DNA from: Acidihalobacter ferrooxydans | Lineage (GTDB): Bacteria; Pseudomonadota; Gammaproteobacteria; DSM-5130; Acidihalobacteraceae | NCBI RefSeq assembly: GCF_001975725.1 | Contig: NZ_CP019434.1 | Span: forward strand, 2,807,322 to 2,871,321 | DNA length: 64,000 bases | Direction of reading: 5' to 3' | Shown: piece by piece, positions 40,862 to 50,065 of the stretch | How the letters are laid out: each line of letters begins with the position of its first letter | How positions within the stretch are numbered: position 1 is the stretch's first letter | Made by a program: the position numbers and the translations under genes | The notes under the pieces: generated by a model | Told to the model about the DNA's origin: nothing | What the model saw: only the letters and a program-made list of their open reading frames with translations | Database searches by the model: none

Positions 40862-41293
40862 ATGAAGAAAAATCTGCAAAAGGGCTTCACCCTGATCGAA
40901 CTGATGATCGTGGTGGCCATCATCGGCATCCTCGCCGCCATCGCCATCCCGATGTACGCCAACTACGTGATCAAATCCCAGGCCGCCGCCGGACCGACAA
41001 TCTCATCCGGTGTTCGTACCGCAGTGGCGGAATACTATGCGCGCGCGGGCACCTTCGCGAACATAACCACAGCTAAGCTCGGTATTACTACTTTGCCGGT
41101 TGGCAAATACGCCGCAGTCGGAACAATCGCAGCCAATGGCGTGATTTCTGTTCACTACACGTCCGCCACCAATACCAAACTACAGACAGGGTCCTTAGTT
41201 GAGTCTCCTTATGCAGCCAATGGAGCTGTGCAATGGAGTTGTACGGGTAGTACCGCCAGCATTAAGAGCTATCTCACGTCCTTCTGCAACTAA
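40862..41293 (+). CDS. pilA: type IV major pilin PilA
   Basis: 143-residue prepilin. A short basic leader ends at Gly8 before Phe ([27 protein letters not shown]), with the invariant Glu5 of the mature protein. The rest is a small globular head. Two Cys near the end ([17 protein letters not shown]) can form the C-terminal disulfide loop. PilD would process and methylate it. It is the only pilin-like gene in the window and lies downstream of pilS-pilR with its own candidate sigma-54 promoter and a terminator. Confidence 0.95.
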   Translation: MKKNLQKGFTLIELMIVVAIIGILAAIAIPMYANYVIKSQAAAGPTISSGVRTAVAEYYARAGTFANITTAKLGITTLPVGKYAAVGTIAANGVISVHYTSATNTKLQTGSLVESPYAANGAVQWSCTGSTASIKSYLTSFCN

Positions 41294-41369
41294 GCCGGCA
41301 ACGGAACAGGCGACGCTTGCGCCACCGCCCTTTAAGCAAAAACCTGCAAGCGGCATGAGCCTGACTTCG

Positions 41370-41396
41370 CGCCCCGTCCTCGACGGGGCGTTTTTT
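41370..41396 (+). terminator. Rho-independent terminator after pilA
   Basis: A 9-bp perfect stem CGCCCCGTC / GACGGGGCG with a 3-nt loop is followed by TTTTTT. It lies 77 bp after the pilA stop. It is the clearest terminator in the window and isolates pilA as a monocistronic unit. Confidence 0.9.
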
Positions 41397-41459
41397 ATGC
41401 GCCATCGCCCAGCCGGACGCCCCACAAAATCCCAACCCCAATCCAAACCCAAATCCCGC

Positions 41460-41855
41460 GTAGGGTGGATAAGCGCAGCGCATCCACCAGCCCAAACCCC
41501 AACGCCGCGCCAACCGCCCAAATCCATCGTCCCCCATGCCCAACGCCATCCCCAACGTCATGCCTGCCTTCTGCGGTGGATGCGCTGCGCTTATCCACCC
41601 TACGGAACCTTCGGCCTGTCGTGCTCAACCCGGACCTTTCGACGCGTCTGCTTTCTGTGGTGGATGCGCTTCGCTTATCCACCCTACGGAACCTTCGGCC
41701 TATCGTGCTCAACTCGGACCCTTCGCCGTGCCTGCCTTCCGCGGTGGATGCGCTTTGCTTATCCACCCTACGGAACCTTCAGCCTGGCGTGCTCAACCCG
41801 AACCTTTCGCCGCTCCTGCCTTCTGCGGTGGATGCGCTTTGCTTATCCACCCTAC
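41460..41855. repeat. REP array C with exact 84-bp tandem repeat
   Basis: One forward REP (41460-41488) is followed by four reverse REPs at 41575, 41659, 41743 and 41827. The last four are spaced exactly 84 bp apart because a unit containing a reverse REP plus a conserved spacer (GGAACCTTC.GCCT..CGTGCTCAAC) is repeated about 3.4 times. Unlike other arrays all tandem units point the same way. It fills the gap between the pilA terminator and the next gene. Confidence 0.85.
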
Positions 41856-41983
41856 GTCAACGCCCGATCGGCCCCTCACGCGATTCCACCGGGGCGCAAT
41901 CCGCCGGGCATTTCCACCGAGGCGGTCACTCGGGCCATAATCGCCGCTTTTGCTGATCACTTTCCGCAGGAATCCTCCCGCCC

Positions 41984-43966
41984 ATGCGCCAGAACCTGAC
42001 CCTCGCCGCCGGCCTGCTGCTCGCTGTCGCCGCCACCGTGCTGATCTACTGGCCCGGCATCCACGGCCCCTTCCTGCTCGACGATTTCGCCAACATCGTC
42101 AACAACCCCGCGCTGAAGCTTCACCACCTGAGCTACAACGCCCTGATGGCCGCGGCCTTTTCTTCCGACGCCGGCCCGCTGCACCGGCCCATCGCCATGG
42201 TCAGCTTCGCGCTGAACGAATACTTCGTCGGCCCCGGCGCGGCGTCGATGAAGGCGACCAACATCTTCATCCACGCCTTCAACGGCGTGCTCGTCTACGC
42301 CGTCGCCGCGCTCACGCTCACCGCCTACCGCCGCCGCTTCCGCCCCGACCTGACGCGCGGACAGGTGTTGGGCACGGCGCTGGCCATCGCCGCCGCCTGG
42401 CTGGTGTTGCCGATCAACCTCACCGCCGTGCTGTACGTGGTGCAGCGCATGACCAGCTTCTCGGCCACGTTCGCCCTTGGCGGCATCGCGCTGTATCTCT
42501 GGGGCCGCCTGCGCTTGCTCGACGGTCGGCGCGGCCTGTGGATGCTGTGGACCGGCATCGCGCTGGGCGGCGGCCTGGCCGTGCTGACGAAAGAGGACGG
42601 CGCGTTGCTGCCGGTGTACACGCTGGTGCTGGAATGGGCGCTGTTCGGCTTCGCGCGCGCCTCCGGCGGCCGCGACCGCCGCCTCTACCTGCTCTACGCG
42701 CTGTTGCTGCTCGCGCCCGGCATTCTGGGCCTGATCTGGCTGTGGCCGGGCATCGCCGGCAGCTTCCAGCATTCGGGCCGCCCGTTCACCATCGTCGAGC
42801 GCCTGCTCACCGAGCCGCGGGTGTTCTTCGACTATATCTACTGGACGCTCGCCCCCAACCTCGGCGCCCTCAGCCTGTATCACGACGATTACCCCTTCTC
42901 CACCGGCCTGCTCGCGCCGCCGACCACGCTGCTGTCGATCCTCGGGATCGTCGCCCTGCTGGCGGTGGCGGTCTGGCTGCGCCGGCGGCGGCCCCTGATC
43001 GCGCTCGGGATAGTCTGGTTCTTCGCCGGGCAGTTGATGACCGGCACATTCTTCGACCTCGAACTGGTGTTCGAGCAACGCAACTACATTCCCGATATCG
43101 GCCTGCTGCTGATCGTCTTCGGCACCGTGCTGCTGGAGCGGCCCGTTGAAAAACTGCTGCTCGCGCGGCGCACGCTGGTCGTCGCCCTCATTGTGCTGTA
43201 TGCGCTGATCCTCGGCCTGCGCGTGCAGGAGTGGTCGAACGGCCTGCGCCTGGCCGAGATGCAGGCATCCATGCATCCGCATTCGCCGCGCGCCACCTAT
43301 TCATTGGGGCGGATTCTAGCCGTAGCGGCTACCAGAGAGCCGCACAACATCAAGCTGATCAAGACAACCACCCGCGCGCTGAACCAGTCTGCCGCCATTC
43401 CCGGCTCCAGCCTGCTGGCCGACCAGGCGCTGCTGATCCTCTACGCGCAGATTCACCAACCCTACAACCCGGCCTGGTGGTCGCGCATCGATCACAAACT
43501 GCGCACCCAGCCGATGTCGGCGCAGAATCTGGTGTCGCTGCAATACATGGTCACCTGCGAGGTGCAAAAACACTGCGTGTTCCCGCAGGCGCAGATGCAA
43601 CAGGTCTTCGACATTGCCACCCGGCGCTTTGCCCGCAACCCCAAACTGCTGAGCGTCTACGCCAACTGGCTGCTCAACATCCGCCGCGAACCGCTCGCCG
43701 CGCGCGCCGTGATGGAGCGCTGCGTCGAACTCGATCCGCGTACCCCGCAATACTGGATCAATCTGATCCGGCTCGACATCGCGCTGTACCGCTTCAAAGA
43801 CGCCCGCGACGACATCGCGCAACTGGCCAAATACAACCACCTCGGCCAACTCGACGACACCTTGCGCTCCCTGCGCCGGCAACTGCACGACACCGAACAA
43901 ACGTTCGTTAAACAGGTCAAAAACGCCCAACAAAAATCAGCCCACAAAGGCCCGCCGGGTGGATAA
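41984..43966 (+). CDS. multi-span membrane protein with C-terminal TPR-like region; candidate glycan/pilin-modification enzyme
   Basis: 660 residues. About ten membrane segments occupy residues 1-420. An Asp-Asp pair in FLLDDFANIVNNP lies in the first periplasmic loop, where GT-C glycosyltransferases hold their catalytic acid. The C-terminal ~230 residues are helical and TPR-like (ATYSLGRILAVAATRE, PKLLSVYANWLLNIRREPLAARAVMERCVELDP). A paralogue is at 45371. Its location downstream of pilA, like tfpO/tfpW in Pseudomonas, suggests pilin glycosylation. This is inference; the family is otherwise uncharacterised to me. The last codons and stop lie within a degenerate REP. Confidence 0.7.
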   Translation: MRQNLTLAAGLLLAVAATVLIYWPGIHGPFLLDDFANIVNNPALKLHHLSYNALMAAAFSSDAGPLHRPIAMVSFALNEYFVGPGAASMKATNIFIHAFNGVLVYAVAALTLTAYRRRFRPDLTRGQVLGTALAIAAAWLVLPINLTAVLYVVQRMTSFSATFALGGIALYLWGRLRLLDGRRGLWMLWTGIALGGGLAVLTKEDGALLPVYTLVLEWALFGFARASGGRDRRLYLLYALLLLAPGILGLIWLWPGIAGSFQHSGRPFTIVERLLTEPRVFFDYIYWTLAPNLGALSLYHDDYPFSTGLLAPPTTLLSILGIVALLAVAVWLRRRRPLIALGIVWFFAGQLMTGTFFDLELVFEQRNYIPDIGLLLIVFGTVLLERPVEKLLLARRTLVVALIVLYALILGLRVQEWSNGLRLAEMQASMHPHSPRATYSLGRILAVAATREPHNIKLIKTTTRALNQSAAIPGSSLLADQALLILYAQIHQPYNPAWWSRIDHKLRTQPMSAQNLVSLQYMVTCEVQKHCVFPQAQMQQVFDIATRRFARNPKLLSVYANWLLNIRREPLAARAVMERCVELDPRTPQYWINLIRLDIALYRFKDARDDIAQLAKYNHLGQLDDTLRSLRRQLHDTEQTFVKQVKNAQQKSAHKGPPGG

Positions 43967-44413
43967 ACACAACGCATCCACCAGCCCAGGCCCCGTCACC
44001 GCGCCCACCCTCCGCGGTGGATGCGCGATTGCTTATCCACCTACAAAACCCCCACCCCCCCAAGCCGAACCCCCCGTAGGGTGGATAAGCGCAGCGCATC
44101 CACCAGCCCAAACCCCAACGCGACACCCAACGCCCACGGCGGATGCGCGATTGCGTATCCACCCGCCAAAATCCCCAACCACCCAATCTCAACCCCACGT
44201 AGGGTGGATAAGCGCAGCGCATCCACCAGCCCAAACCCCAACGCCACGCCCACCCTCCACGGTGGATGCCCGATTGCTTATCCACCCTACAAAACCCCCA
44301 ACCTCCCAAGCCCAACCGCGCGTAGGGTGGATAAGCGCAGCGCATCCACCAGCCCAAAGCCCAGCGCGACACCCACCCTCCACGGCGGATGCGCTATCGC
44401 TTATCCACCCTAC
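43957..44413. repeat. REP array D: 8 REP elements left of the RAYT gene
   Basis: Forward elements at 43957 (degenerate, lacking GTAG), 44076, 44199 and 44322, reverse elements at 44016, 44138 (degenerate), 44261 and 44384. The pair recurs every 122-123 bp, the same period as in array A. The last element ends 65 bp before the RAYT start. Confidence 0.87.
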
Positions 44414-44478
44414 AAAACCCCCAACCATCCAAACCCAAGCCCAACCCCCGCACCTATCCCGCTCACGGAACCCGCGCC

Positions 44479-44997
44479 ATGAGCCGTTACCGCCGTCCTG
44501 AAATTCCCGGCGGGGTGTTCTTTTTTACCGTCGTGACCTGCAACCGACGCCCCGTCTTCACCACCGACGAATCCGTGAACGCACTGCGCGCTGCTTTCCG
44601 CCGGGTACGCCACGCGCGCCCGTTCGCAATCGACGCGATGGTCGTATTGCCGGATCATCTGCACTGTATCTGGCGTCTGCCGGAAGGCGACAGCGATTTT
44701 TCCGGCCGCTGGCGGGAGATCAAAAAGGCGACCTCACGCACGCTTGCTCCGCAAAGCAACACCCGCAAGGAGCGCTCCATCTGGCAACGCCGGTTCTGGG
44801 ATCACGCCATCCGCGACGAAACCGACTGGCAACACCACCTCGATTACATCCATTACAATCCGGTCAAACACGGCCACGCCGAGCGCCCCGATGCCTGGCC
44901 CTGGTCGAGCTTCCGGCGCTGGCAGGAGCGCGGCGCGTATCCCCATGATTGGGGCCGCTCCGAACCTGCGGAAATTGCCGACATGAATTGCGAATGA
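44479..44997 (+). CDS. REP-associated tyrosine transposase (RAYT), Y1/HUH family
   Basis: 172 residues. The opening YRRPEIPGGVFFFTVVTCNRRPVF is typical of RAYTs (group with IS200-like Y1 domain). The HUH metal-binding motif is DHLHCIWRLP, and the nucleophile Tyr is in LDYIHYNPVKHG, followed by WPWSSFRRW. Related enzymes nick single-stranded REP hairpins 5' of or near the GTAG tetranucleotide, cutting as monomers and not as a self-mobile IS. The gene has REPs on both sides, within 65 and 76 bp. It is intact. The REPs here have exactly the GTAG-plus-hairpin form expected for a cognate substrate. Confidence 0.93.
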   Translation: MSRYRRPEIPGGVFFFTVVTCNRRPVFTTDESVNALRAAFRRVRHARPFAIDAMVVLPDHLHCIWRLPEGDSDFSGRWREIKKATSRTLAPQSNTRKERSIWQRRFWDHAIRDETDWQHHLDYIHYNPVKHGHAERPDAWPWSSFRRWQERGAYPHDWGRSEPAEIADMNCE

Positions 44998-45073
44998 AAC
45001 CGGAGGCAAATCAACGCGTGGACGATCAAACTCGCCCCAACCACCCAGGCCTTTCGCCGCGCCCACCCTCCGC

Positions 45074-45342
45074 GGTGGATGCGCTATCGCTTATCCACCC
45101 TACAAAACCCCAACCCCCACACCCAACCCCACGTAGGGTGGATAAGCGCAGCGCATCCACCAGCCCAAAGCCCAACGCGACACCCACCGCCAACGGTGAA
45201 TGCCCGACCCCATATCCACCCAAAACCCCCAACCACCCATACCCAATCCCGCGTAGGGTGGATAAGCGCAGCGCATCCACCAACCCGAACCCCAACGCGA
45301 CACCCACCGCCCACGATGAATCCCCGATCACCGATTCACCCG
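45074..45342. repeat. REP array E: 5 REP elements right of the RAYT gene
   Basis: Reverse element at 45074, forward elements at 45133 and 45253, and two degenerate reverse elements at about 45194 and 45314. The spacing (about 120 bp per pair) and spacers match array D, so the RAYT gene appears inserted in, or amplified with, one continuous array. Degeneration increases away from the RAYT. Confidence 0.8.
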
Positions 45343-45370
45343 ACACCAACCCGGCCTGCGCACGCTGCTC

Positions 45371-47368
45371 ATGATCCGCACTGTCTCTCGCAATGAACTC
45401 GCTGCCGGGCTCGCGCTCTGGGCGCTGCTCGGGCTGGCGTGGCTGGCTTATCATCCCGGCCTTAGAGGCAGCTTTCTGTTCGATGATTTTTCCAATCTTG
45501 CCCCGCTCGGCGCCTACGGCCCCATCCGCAACTGGAACACCTTCGTCACCTACATGCTCAGCGGCATTTCCAGCCCTTCCGGGCGACCGGTGGCGCTGCT
45601 CACGTTCCTCATCGACGCCAACAACTGGCCGACTTCGCCGTATCCGTTCAAGGTCACCAATGTCCTGATCCACCTGCTCAACGGCGCGCTGCTGGCCTGG
45701 CTGTCACTGCGCCTGCTGCGCGTGCTGAATGTCGCGGCGCGTCCGGCGGTGTGGGCGGCGGTGCTGGCGGCCGGCATCTGGTTGCTGCACCCGTATCTGG
45801 TCGGCATCACGCTGTACGTCGTGCAGCGCATGGCCATGCTCGACGCGCTTTTCGTAATGGCCGCGCTGCTCGCCTATCTGCAGGGGCGAGGTCACTGGGT
45901 CGCGGGCCGTCACCGGCGCGGCTACCTCTGGATGAGCTTCGGCATCGGCGGCTTCGGCCTGCTCGCCGTGCTGTCCAAGGGCAACGGCGCATTGCTGCCG
46001 CTGTTCGTGCTGATCGTGGAGGCAACGATTCTCGACCGCGCCGATTCGCCGCTGCGCATCGTCGCGCCGACCCGTGGCTGGCGCATCTGGCGCTGGCTCT
46101 TTCTCTATCTGCCGCTGCTGCTGTTCGCCGCTTACCTGATCCATCTCCTGCCCGGCATTCTGGACAGCACCGGCAACAAAAACGCGCAGTTCACCGTCTG
46201 GCAGCGGCTGCTGACGCAGCCGCGCGCGCTGCTCGACTACCTGTGGCACCTGATCGCGCCGCGCGCCTACACCGCCGGGCTCGACACCGACAATTTCCCG
46301 CTTTCCACCAGCCTGCTGCATCCGTGGACCACGCTGCCCGCTATCCTCGGCGTATGCGGTCTGCTGGCGCTGGGCTGGTGGTCGCGCCGCCGCTATCCGG
46401 CCCTGGCCCTGGCGATTCTGTTCTACTTCGCCGCGCAACTGCTCGAATCGACCTTCATTCCGCTGGAACTGTATTTCGAGTACCGCAACTACCTGCCCTC
46501 GATCTTCCTGCCGCTGCCGCTGGCGCTGTGGATCGCCACCACGCCCCGCCTGCGCGTCGCCTGGGCCCGCCCCGCGCTGGGCGTGAGCGTGCTCGCGCTG
46601 CTGGCCCTGCTGACCTGGCAGCGCGCGACGCTCTGGGGGCAACCCTTTCTCCAGGCCAAGGTGTGGTACGCCATCAACCCGACCTCGCCGCGCGCGGAAA
46701 CCTCTCTGGCCATCCTCTACATGAGCCGTAATGACTACCGCCCGGCCGTGCGCGTGCTCGCAGCCGGCCTCGCCCACCACCCCGACAACATGATGCTCAC
46801 TCTCAACCTGGGGCTGGCCGAATGCGGCATGGGCCGGCTCGCGCCCGCCACCTATGCACGCATCGGACACGTGCTGCGCACGACGCGCTACGCCGGCAGC
46901 GTGGTCTACAACACGCTGAACGACTTCATCGCCGACCTGCCGGCGCGGCGCTGCGCGGGGCTGGATGCTGCGCGCGTCGCCGCCTTGCTCGACACGGGCC
47001 TGAGCAATCCGCATATCCAGGACAACGGCGCCTGGAAACAGGACCTGCTCGCCCTGCGCGGCAAACTGGCGCTGCAACAGCATCACCCGCAAGCCGCGCT
47101 GACAGCGTTCCGCGCCGCGCTGGCCGCCCGCCCGCGCGCGGCCGCCGCGCTGCATGAAGCGGCCGAACTCGGCATCGCCGGCCAGCCGCGGCTTGGCCTT
47201 GCCCTGCTCGATTATTACGCCACGCTCAAGCCCTGGCACCCCAGTGGCTTCAATGTCGCGCACCTGCACGCGCTATGGCTCGAACACCTCGACTTTTATC
47301 CTCAACAGATCGCCCACGTGCGTACAATCCTGCAAGAACAGGCCGCAGCCGCCCACACATCGCCGTAA
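45371..47368 (+). CDS. multi-span membrane protein with TPR-like C-terminus, paralogue of the 41984 gene
   Basis: 665 residues with the same layout as the 41984 product: FLFDDFSNLAPLG in the first loop, about ten membrane segments, FEYRNYLPSIFLPLPLAL late in the membrane part (compare FEQRNYIPDIGLLLIVFG), then a TPR-like region (ARVLAAGLAHHPDNMMLTLNLGLAE-type helices and LALQQHHPQAALTAFRAALAARP). It starts only 29 bp after array E and ends in the run-up to array F. I infer a related glycan-transfer or surface-modification role. Confidence 0.7.
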   Translation: MIRTVSRNELAAGLALWALLGLAWLAYHPGLRGSFLFDDFSNLAPLGAYGPIRNWNTFVTYMLSGISSPSGRPVALLTFLIDANNWPTSPYPFKVTNVLIHLLNGALLAWLSLRLLRVLNVAARPAVWAAVLAAGIWLLHPYLVGITLYVVQRMAMLDALFVMAALLAYLQGRGHWVAGRHRRGYLWMSFGIGGFGLLAVLSKGNGALLPLFVLIVEATILDRADSPLRIVAPTRGWRIWRWLFLYLPLLLFAAYLIHLLPGILDSTGNKNAQFTVWQRLLTQPRALLDYLWHLIAPRAYTAGLDTDNFPLSTSLLHPWTTLPAILGVCGLLALGWWSRRRYPALALAILFYFAAQLLESTFIPLELYFEYRNYLPSIFLPLPLALWIATTPRLRVAWARPALGVSVLALLALLTWQRATLWGQPFLQAKVWYAINPTSPRAETSLAILYMSRNDYRPAVRVLAAGLAHHPDNMMLTLNLGLAECGMGRLAPATYARIGHVLRTTRYAGSVVYNTLNDFIADLPARRCAGLDAARVAALLDTGLSNPHIQDNGAWKQDLLALRGKLALQQHHPQAALTAFRAALAARPRAAAALHEAAELGIAGQPRLGLALLDYYATLKPWHPSGFNVAHLHALWLEHLDFYPQQIAHVRTILQEQAAAAHTSP

Positions 47369-47433
47369 AGCACAACGCACCAACAACCAAAAAGAGCCAA
47401 ACGCTATGCCTGTGACCGAGCGCCTTAGCCGAA

Positions 47434-47708
47434 GCAGAGTGGATCAACGCAGCGCGCCCACCAACCCAGGCTCCAACGCCACGCCCACCCTCCGCGGTGG
47501 ATGCGCGATTGCATACACACCCGACAAAACCCCCAACCACCCAAGCCCAACACCGCGCAGGGTGGATAAGCGCAGCGCATCCACCAGCCCAAAGCCCAAC
47601 GCCACATCCAATGCCCACGGCGGATGCACGGCCATATACCCACCCGACAAAACCCCCAACCACCCAAGCCCAACCCCACGTAGGGTGGATAAGCGCAGCG
47701 CATCCACC
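47434..47708. repeat. REP array F: 5 REP elements, partly degenerate
   Basis: Forward elements at about 47434 (degenerate), 47557 (GCAG in place of GTAG) and 47680 (intact), reverse elements at 47496 and 47619 (degenerate). Spacing is again about 123 bp per pair. It ends 45 bp before the GT2 gene. Confidence 0.78.
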
Positions 47709-47752
47709 AACCCAAACCCCAACGCCGCACCCCCGTACCAGGCCCGCAGATA

Positions 47753-48691
47753 ATGACCCAAACAAACACAGACAACACGGCCCCGCCGCTGAGCATCGTG
47801 CTCCCCGCGCGCAACGAAGCCGACAATCTGCCCGCAGTCCTCGACGCGCTGCGCACCCGCTTCCCCGACGCCGAACGCATCCTGGTCGACGACGGCTCCA
47901 CCGACGACACCGCCGCCGTGGCCCGGGCGCATGGCGCGCGGGTCGTCAGCCACCCCTACGGCATGGGCAACGGCGCCGCCATCAAGAGCGGCGCCCGCCT
48001 GGCCCGTGGCGACCTCATCGTGTTCATGGACGCCGACGGACAGCACGATCCAGCCGACGTGGAACGGCTGCTGGCCAAGATGGACGAGGGTTACGACATG
48101 GTCGTCGGCGCGCGCAACGCCGGCTCGCAGGCCTCCGTGGGCCGTCTGGCCGCCAACACCTTCTACAACCGCCTCGCCAGTTGGGTCACCGGACATAAAG
48201 TGCTCGACCTCACCTCCGGCCTGCGCGCGGCGCGCGCCGACCGCTTCCGCCAGTTCCTCTACCTGCTCCCGAACGGTTTTTCCTACCCGACCACCAGCAC
48301 CATGGCTTTCTTCCGCGCCGGTTACGCGGTCGGCTACCTCCCGATCCGCACTCGCCCGCGCGGCGGCAAAAGTCACATCCGCCCGCTGCGCGACGGCCTG
48401 CGCTTTGTCCTCATCATCTTCAAGATCGGCACGCTGTACTCCCCCCTGAAAGTCTTCGCGCCGGCCAGCGCAGCGTTCGCCCTGCTCGGCCTCGCCCGCT
48501 ACGCCTGGACGCTCCACTTCTCCGGCACCTTCACCAACATGAGCGCGCTACTCCTCATGGCCAGCGCCCTGACCTTTCTCATGGGACTGATTTCCGAACA
48601 AATATCCAACCTCATGTACGCTAACACCGAAATGCGCCAAGCGCCCAGGCGGCGCGAAGACACCGAAGCCAGCACCGAACAGGATCGCTAG
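47753..48691 (+). CDS. family 2 glycosyltransferase (DPM1/DolP-Glc synthase-like)
   Basis: 312 residues. The GT-A domain opens with LSIVLPARNEADNLPAVLDAL, followed by ILVDDGSTDDTAAVARAHGA and the DXD region IVFMDADGQHDPADV. Two hydrophobic segments occupy the C-terminal third (FAPASAAFALLGLARYAW and MSALLLMASALTFLMGLI). This matches undecaprenyl- or dolichyl-phosphate sugar synthases that load a lipid carrier. It could supply the donor for the neighbouring GT-C-like proteins. The gene is preceded and followed by REP elements. Confidence 0.88.
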   Translation: MTQTNTDNTAPPLSIVLPARNEADNLPAVLDALRTRFPDAERILVDDGSTDDTAAVARAHGARVVSHPYGMGNGAAIKSGARLARGDLIVFMDADGQHDPADVERLLAKMDEGYDMVVGARNAGSQASVGRLAANTFYNRLASWVTGHKVLDLTSGLRAARADRFRQFLYLLPNGFSYPTTSTMAFFRAGYAVGYLPIRTRPRGGKSHIRPLRDGLRFVLIIFKIGTLYSPLKVFAPASAAFALLGLARYAWTLHFSGTFTNMSALLLMASALTFLMGLISEQISNLMYANTEMRQAPRRREDTEASTEQDR

Positions 48692-48756
48692 CCAGGCGCC
48701 TGCGGATAAGCCAATGCGCACCACCACCCTCCACAACCACCCAAACCCAACCCCAC

Positions 48757-48848
48757 GCAGGGTGGATAAGCGCAGCGCATCCACCAGCCCGAACCCCAAC
48801 GCCGCACCAGACCTCCACGGTGGATGCGCTATCGCTTATCCACCCTAC
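48757..48848. repeat. REP pair G
   Basis: One forward element (48757-48785, GCAG in place of GTAG) and one reverse element (48819-48848). It fills the 187-bp gap between the GT2 gene and the frameshifted GT4 gene. Confidence 0.8.
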
Positions 48849-48878
48849 AAAACGGCCGATGTCCGGACCCGCCGCTCT

Positions 48879-50040
48879 ATGACGACAAAACACTCCACGC
48901 TCGCGCCGGATCGCCCCGCTGCCCTGCTCATCACCCGCAACCTGCCACCGCTGGTCGGCGGCATGGAACGGCTGGTATGGCACATCGCCGACGCTCTGCA
49001 TGCCGACTGGCGGCTGCACGTCATCGGCCCTGCCGGCTGCGCGGCGCGGCTGCCGGCCGGCGTGACGGCCAGCGAAGTCCCGCCGCGACCGCTGTGGCGC
49101 TTTCTCGCCGCCACCAAGTTCACCGCCTTCCGCCATGCGCTTCGCCGCCGCCCCGCGCTCGTCGTCGCCGGCAGCGGCCTCACCGCGCCTTTCGCTCAGG
49201 TCTCCGCGCGGCTGGCCGGCGCGCGCTGCATCGTGTATCTGCACGGCCTCGATATCGAAGCCCGCCACCCGGTCTATCGCCTGCTTTGGAAACCCTTTTT
49301 CCGCCGCTGCGAACGCGTGCTGGTCAACAGCCGCTTCACCCGCGATCTGGCCCTGCAAGCCGGCGTGCCGAGCGAACGGCTCGCCATCCTCCCCCCCCGG
49401 CGTCGACCTACCCGACCTGAGCCGCGCCGGGCAGGCCCGCGCCGCCTTCCGCGAACGTCTCAATCTGGGAAACGCCAAAGTGCTGCTCTGCGTCGGGCGC
49501 ATCACCGCGCGCAAGGGGCTGGCCGTGTTCGCGCGCGACATCCTGCCCGCCATCGTCGAACGCCGGCCCGACGCGCGCCTGCTCGTCATCGGCGACGAAC
49601 CGGTCGGCGCGCTTCAGCATCGCAGCGGCGAAGCAGCCCGCGTGCAAGAGGCCCTGTCGGCTGCCGGCCTCGTCGATCGAACTCTGTTCCTGCGCGATGC
49701 GGACGATGAAACCCTCGACGCCGCCTACTTCGCCGCCGACGCGCTCGTCTTCCCGGTGCAGGATCGGCCCGGCGATCACGAAGGCTTCGGCATGGTCGCC
49801 GTGGAAGCCGCCGCCCACGGCCTGCCCACCATCGCCTTTGCCGCCGGCGGGGTGAGCGACGCCGTGCGCGACGGCGTCAGCGGCCGCCTCGTCCCGCCCG
49901 GCGACAACGCCGCCTTCGCCGCCGCCGTGCTGGACACGCTCGATCAACCGCCCGACCCGAAAGGCGCGCGCGGCTTCGCCGAACAATTCGCCTGGGCTCT
50001 TTTCGCCGTTAAACTTCGCCAACTGGCAAGCGACGCATGA
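48879..50040 (+). pseudogene. family 4 glycosyltransferase interrupted by a single-base frameshift in a C8 run
   Basis: The first frame encodes the N-terminal GT-B domain (ALLITRNLPPLVGGMERLVW to VNSRFTRDLALQAGVPSERLAILPP). At 49391-49398 a run of eight C shifts the frame. With seven C the text continues GVDLPDLSRAG in the next frame and gives a full C-terminal GT4 domain (VLLCVGRITARKGLAVFARD, HEGFGMVAVEAAAHGLPTIAFAAGGV) up to the stop at 50040. Total length would be about 386 residues, normal for GT4. The choice is between a sequencing slip, a true mutation and a phase-variable tract. Confidence 0.85.
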
Positions 50041-50065
50041 ATCCGCTACCCAAGGACAGCCTCAG

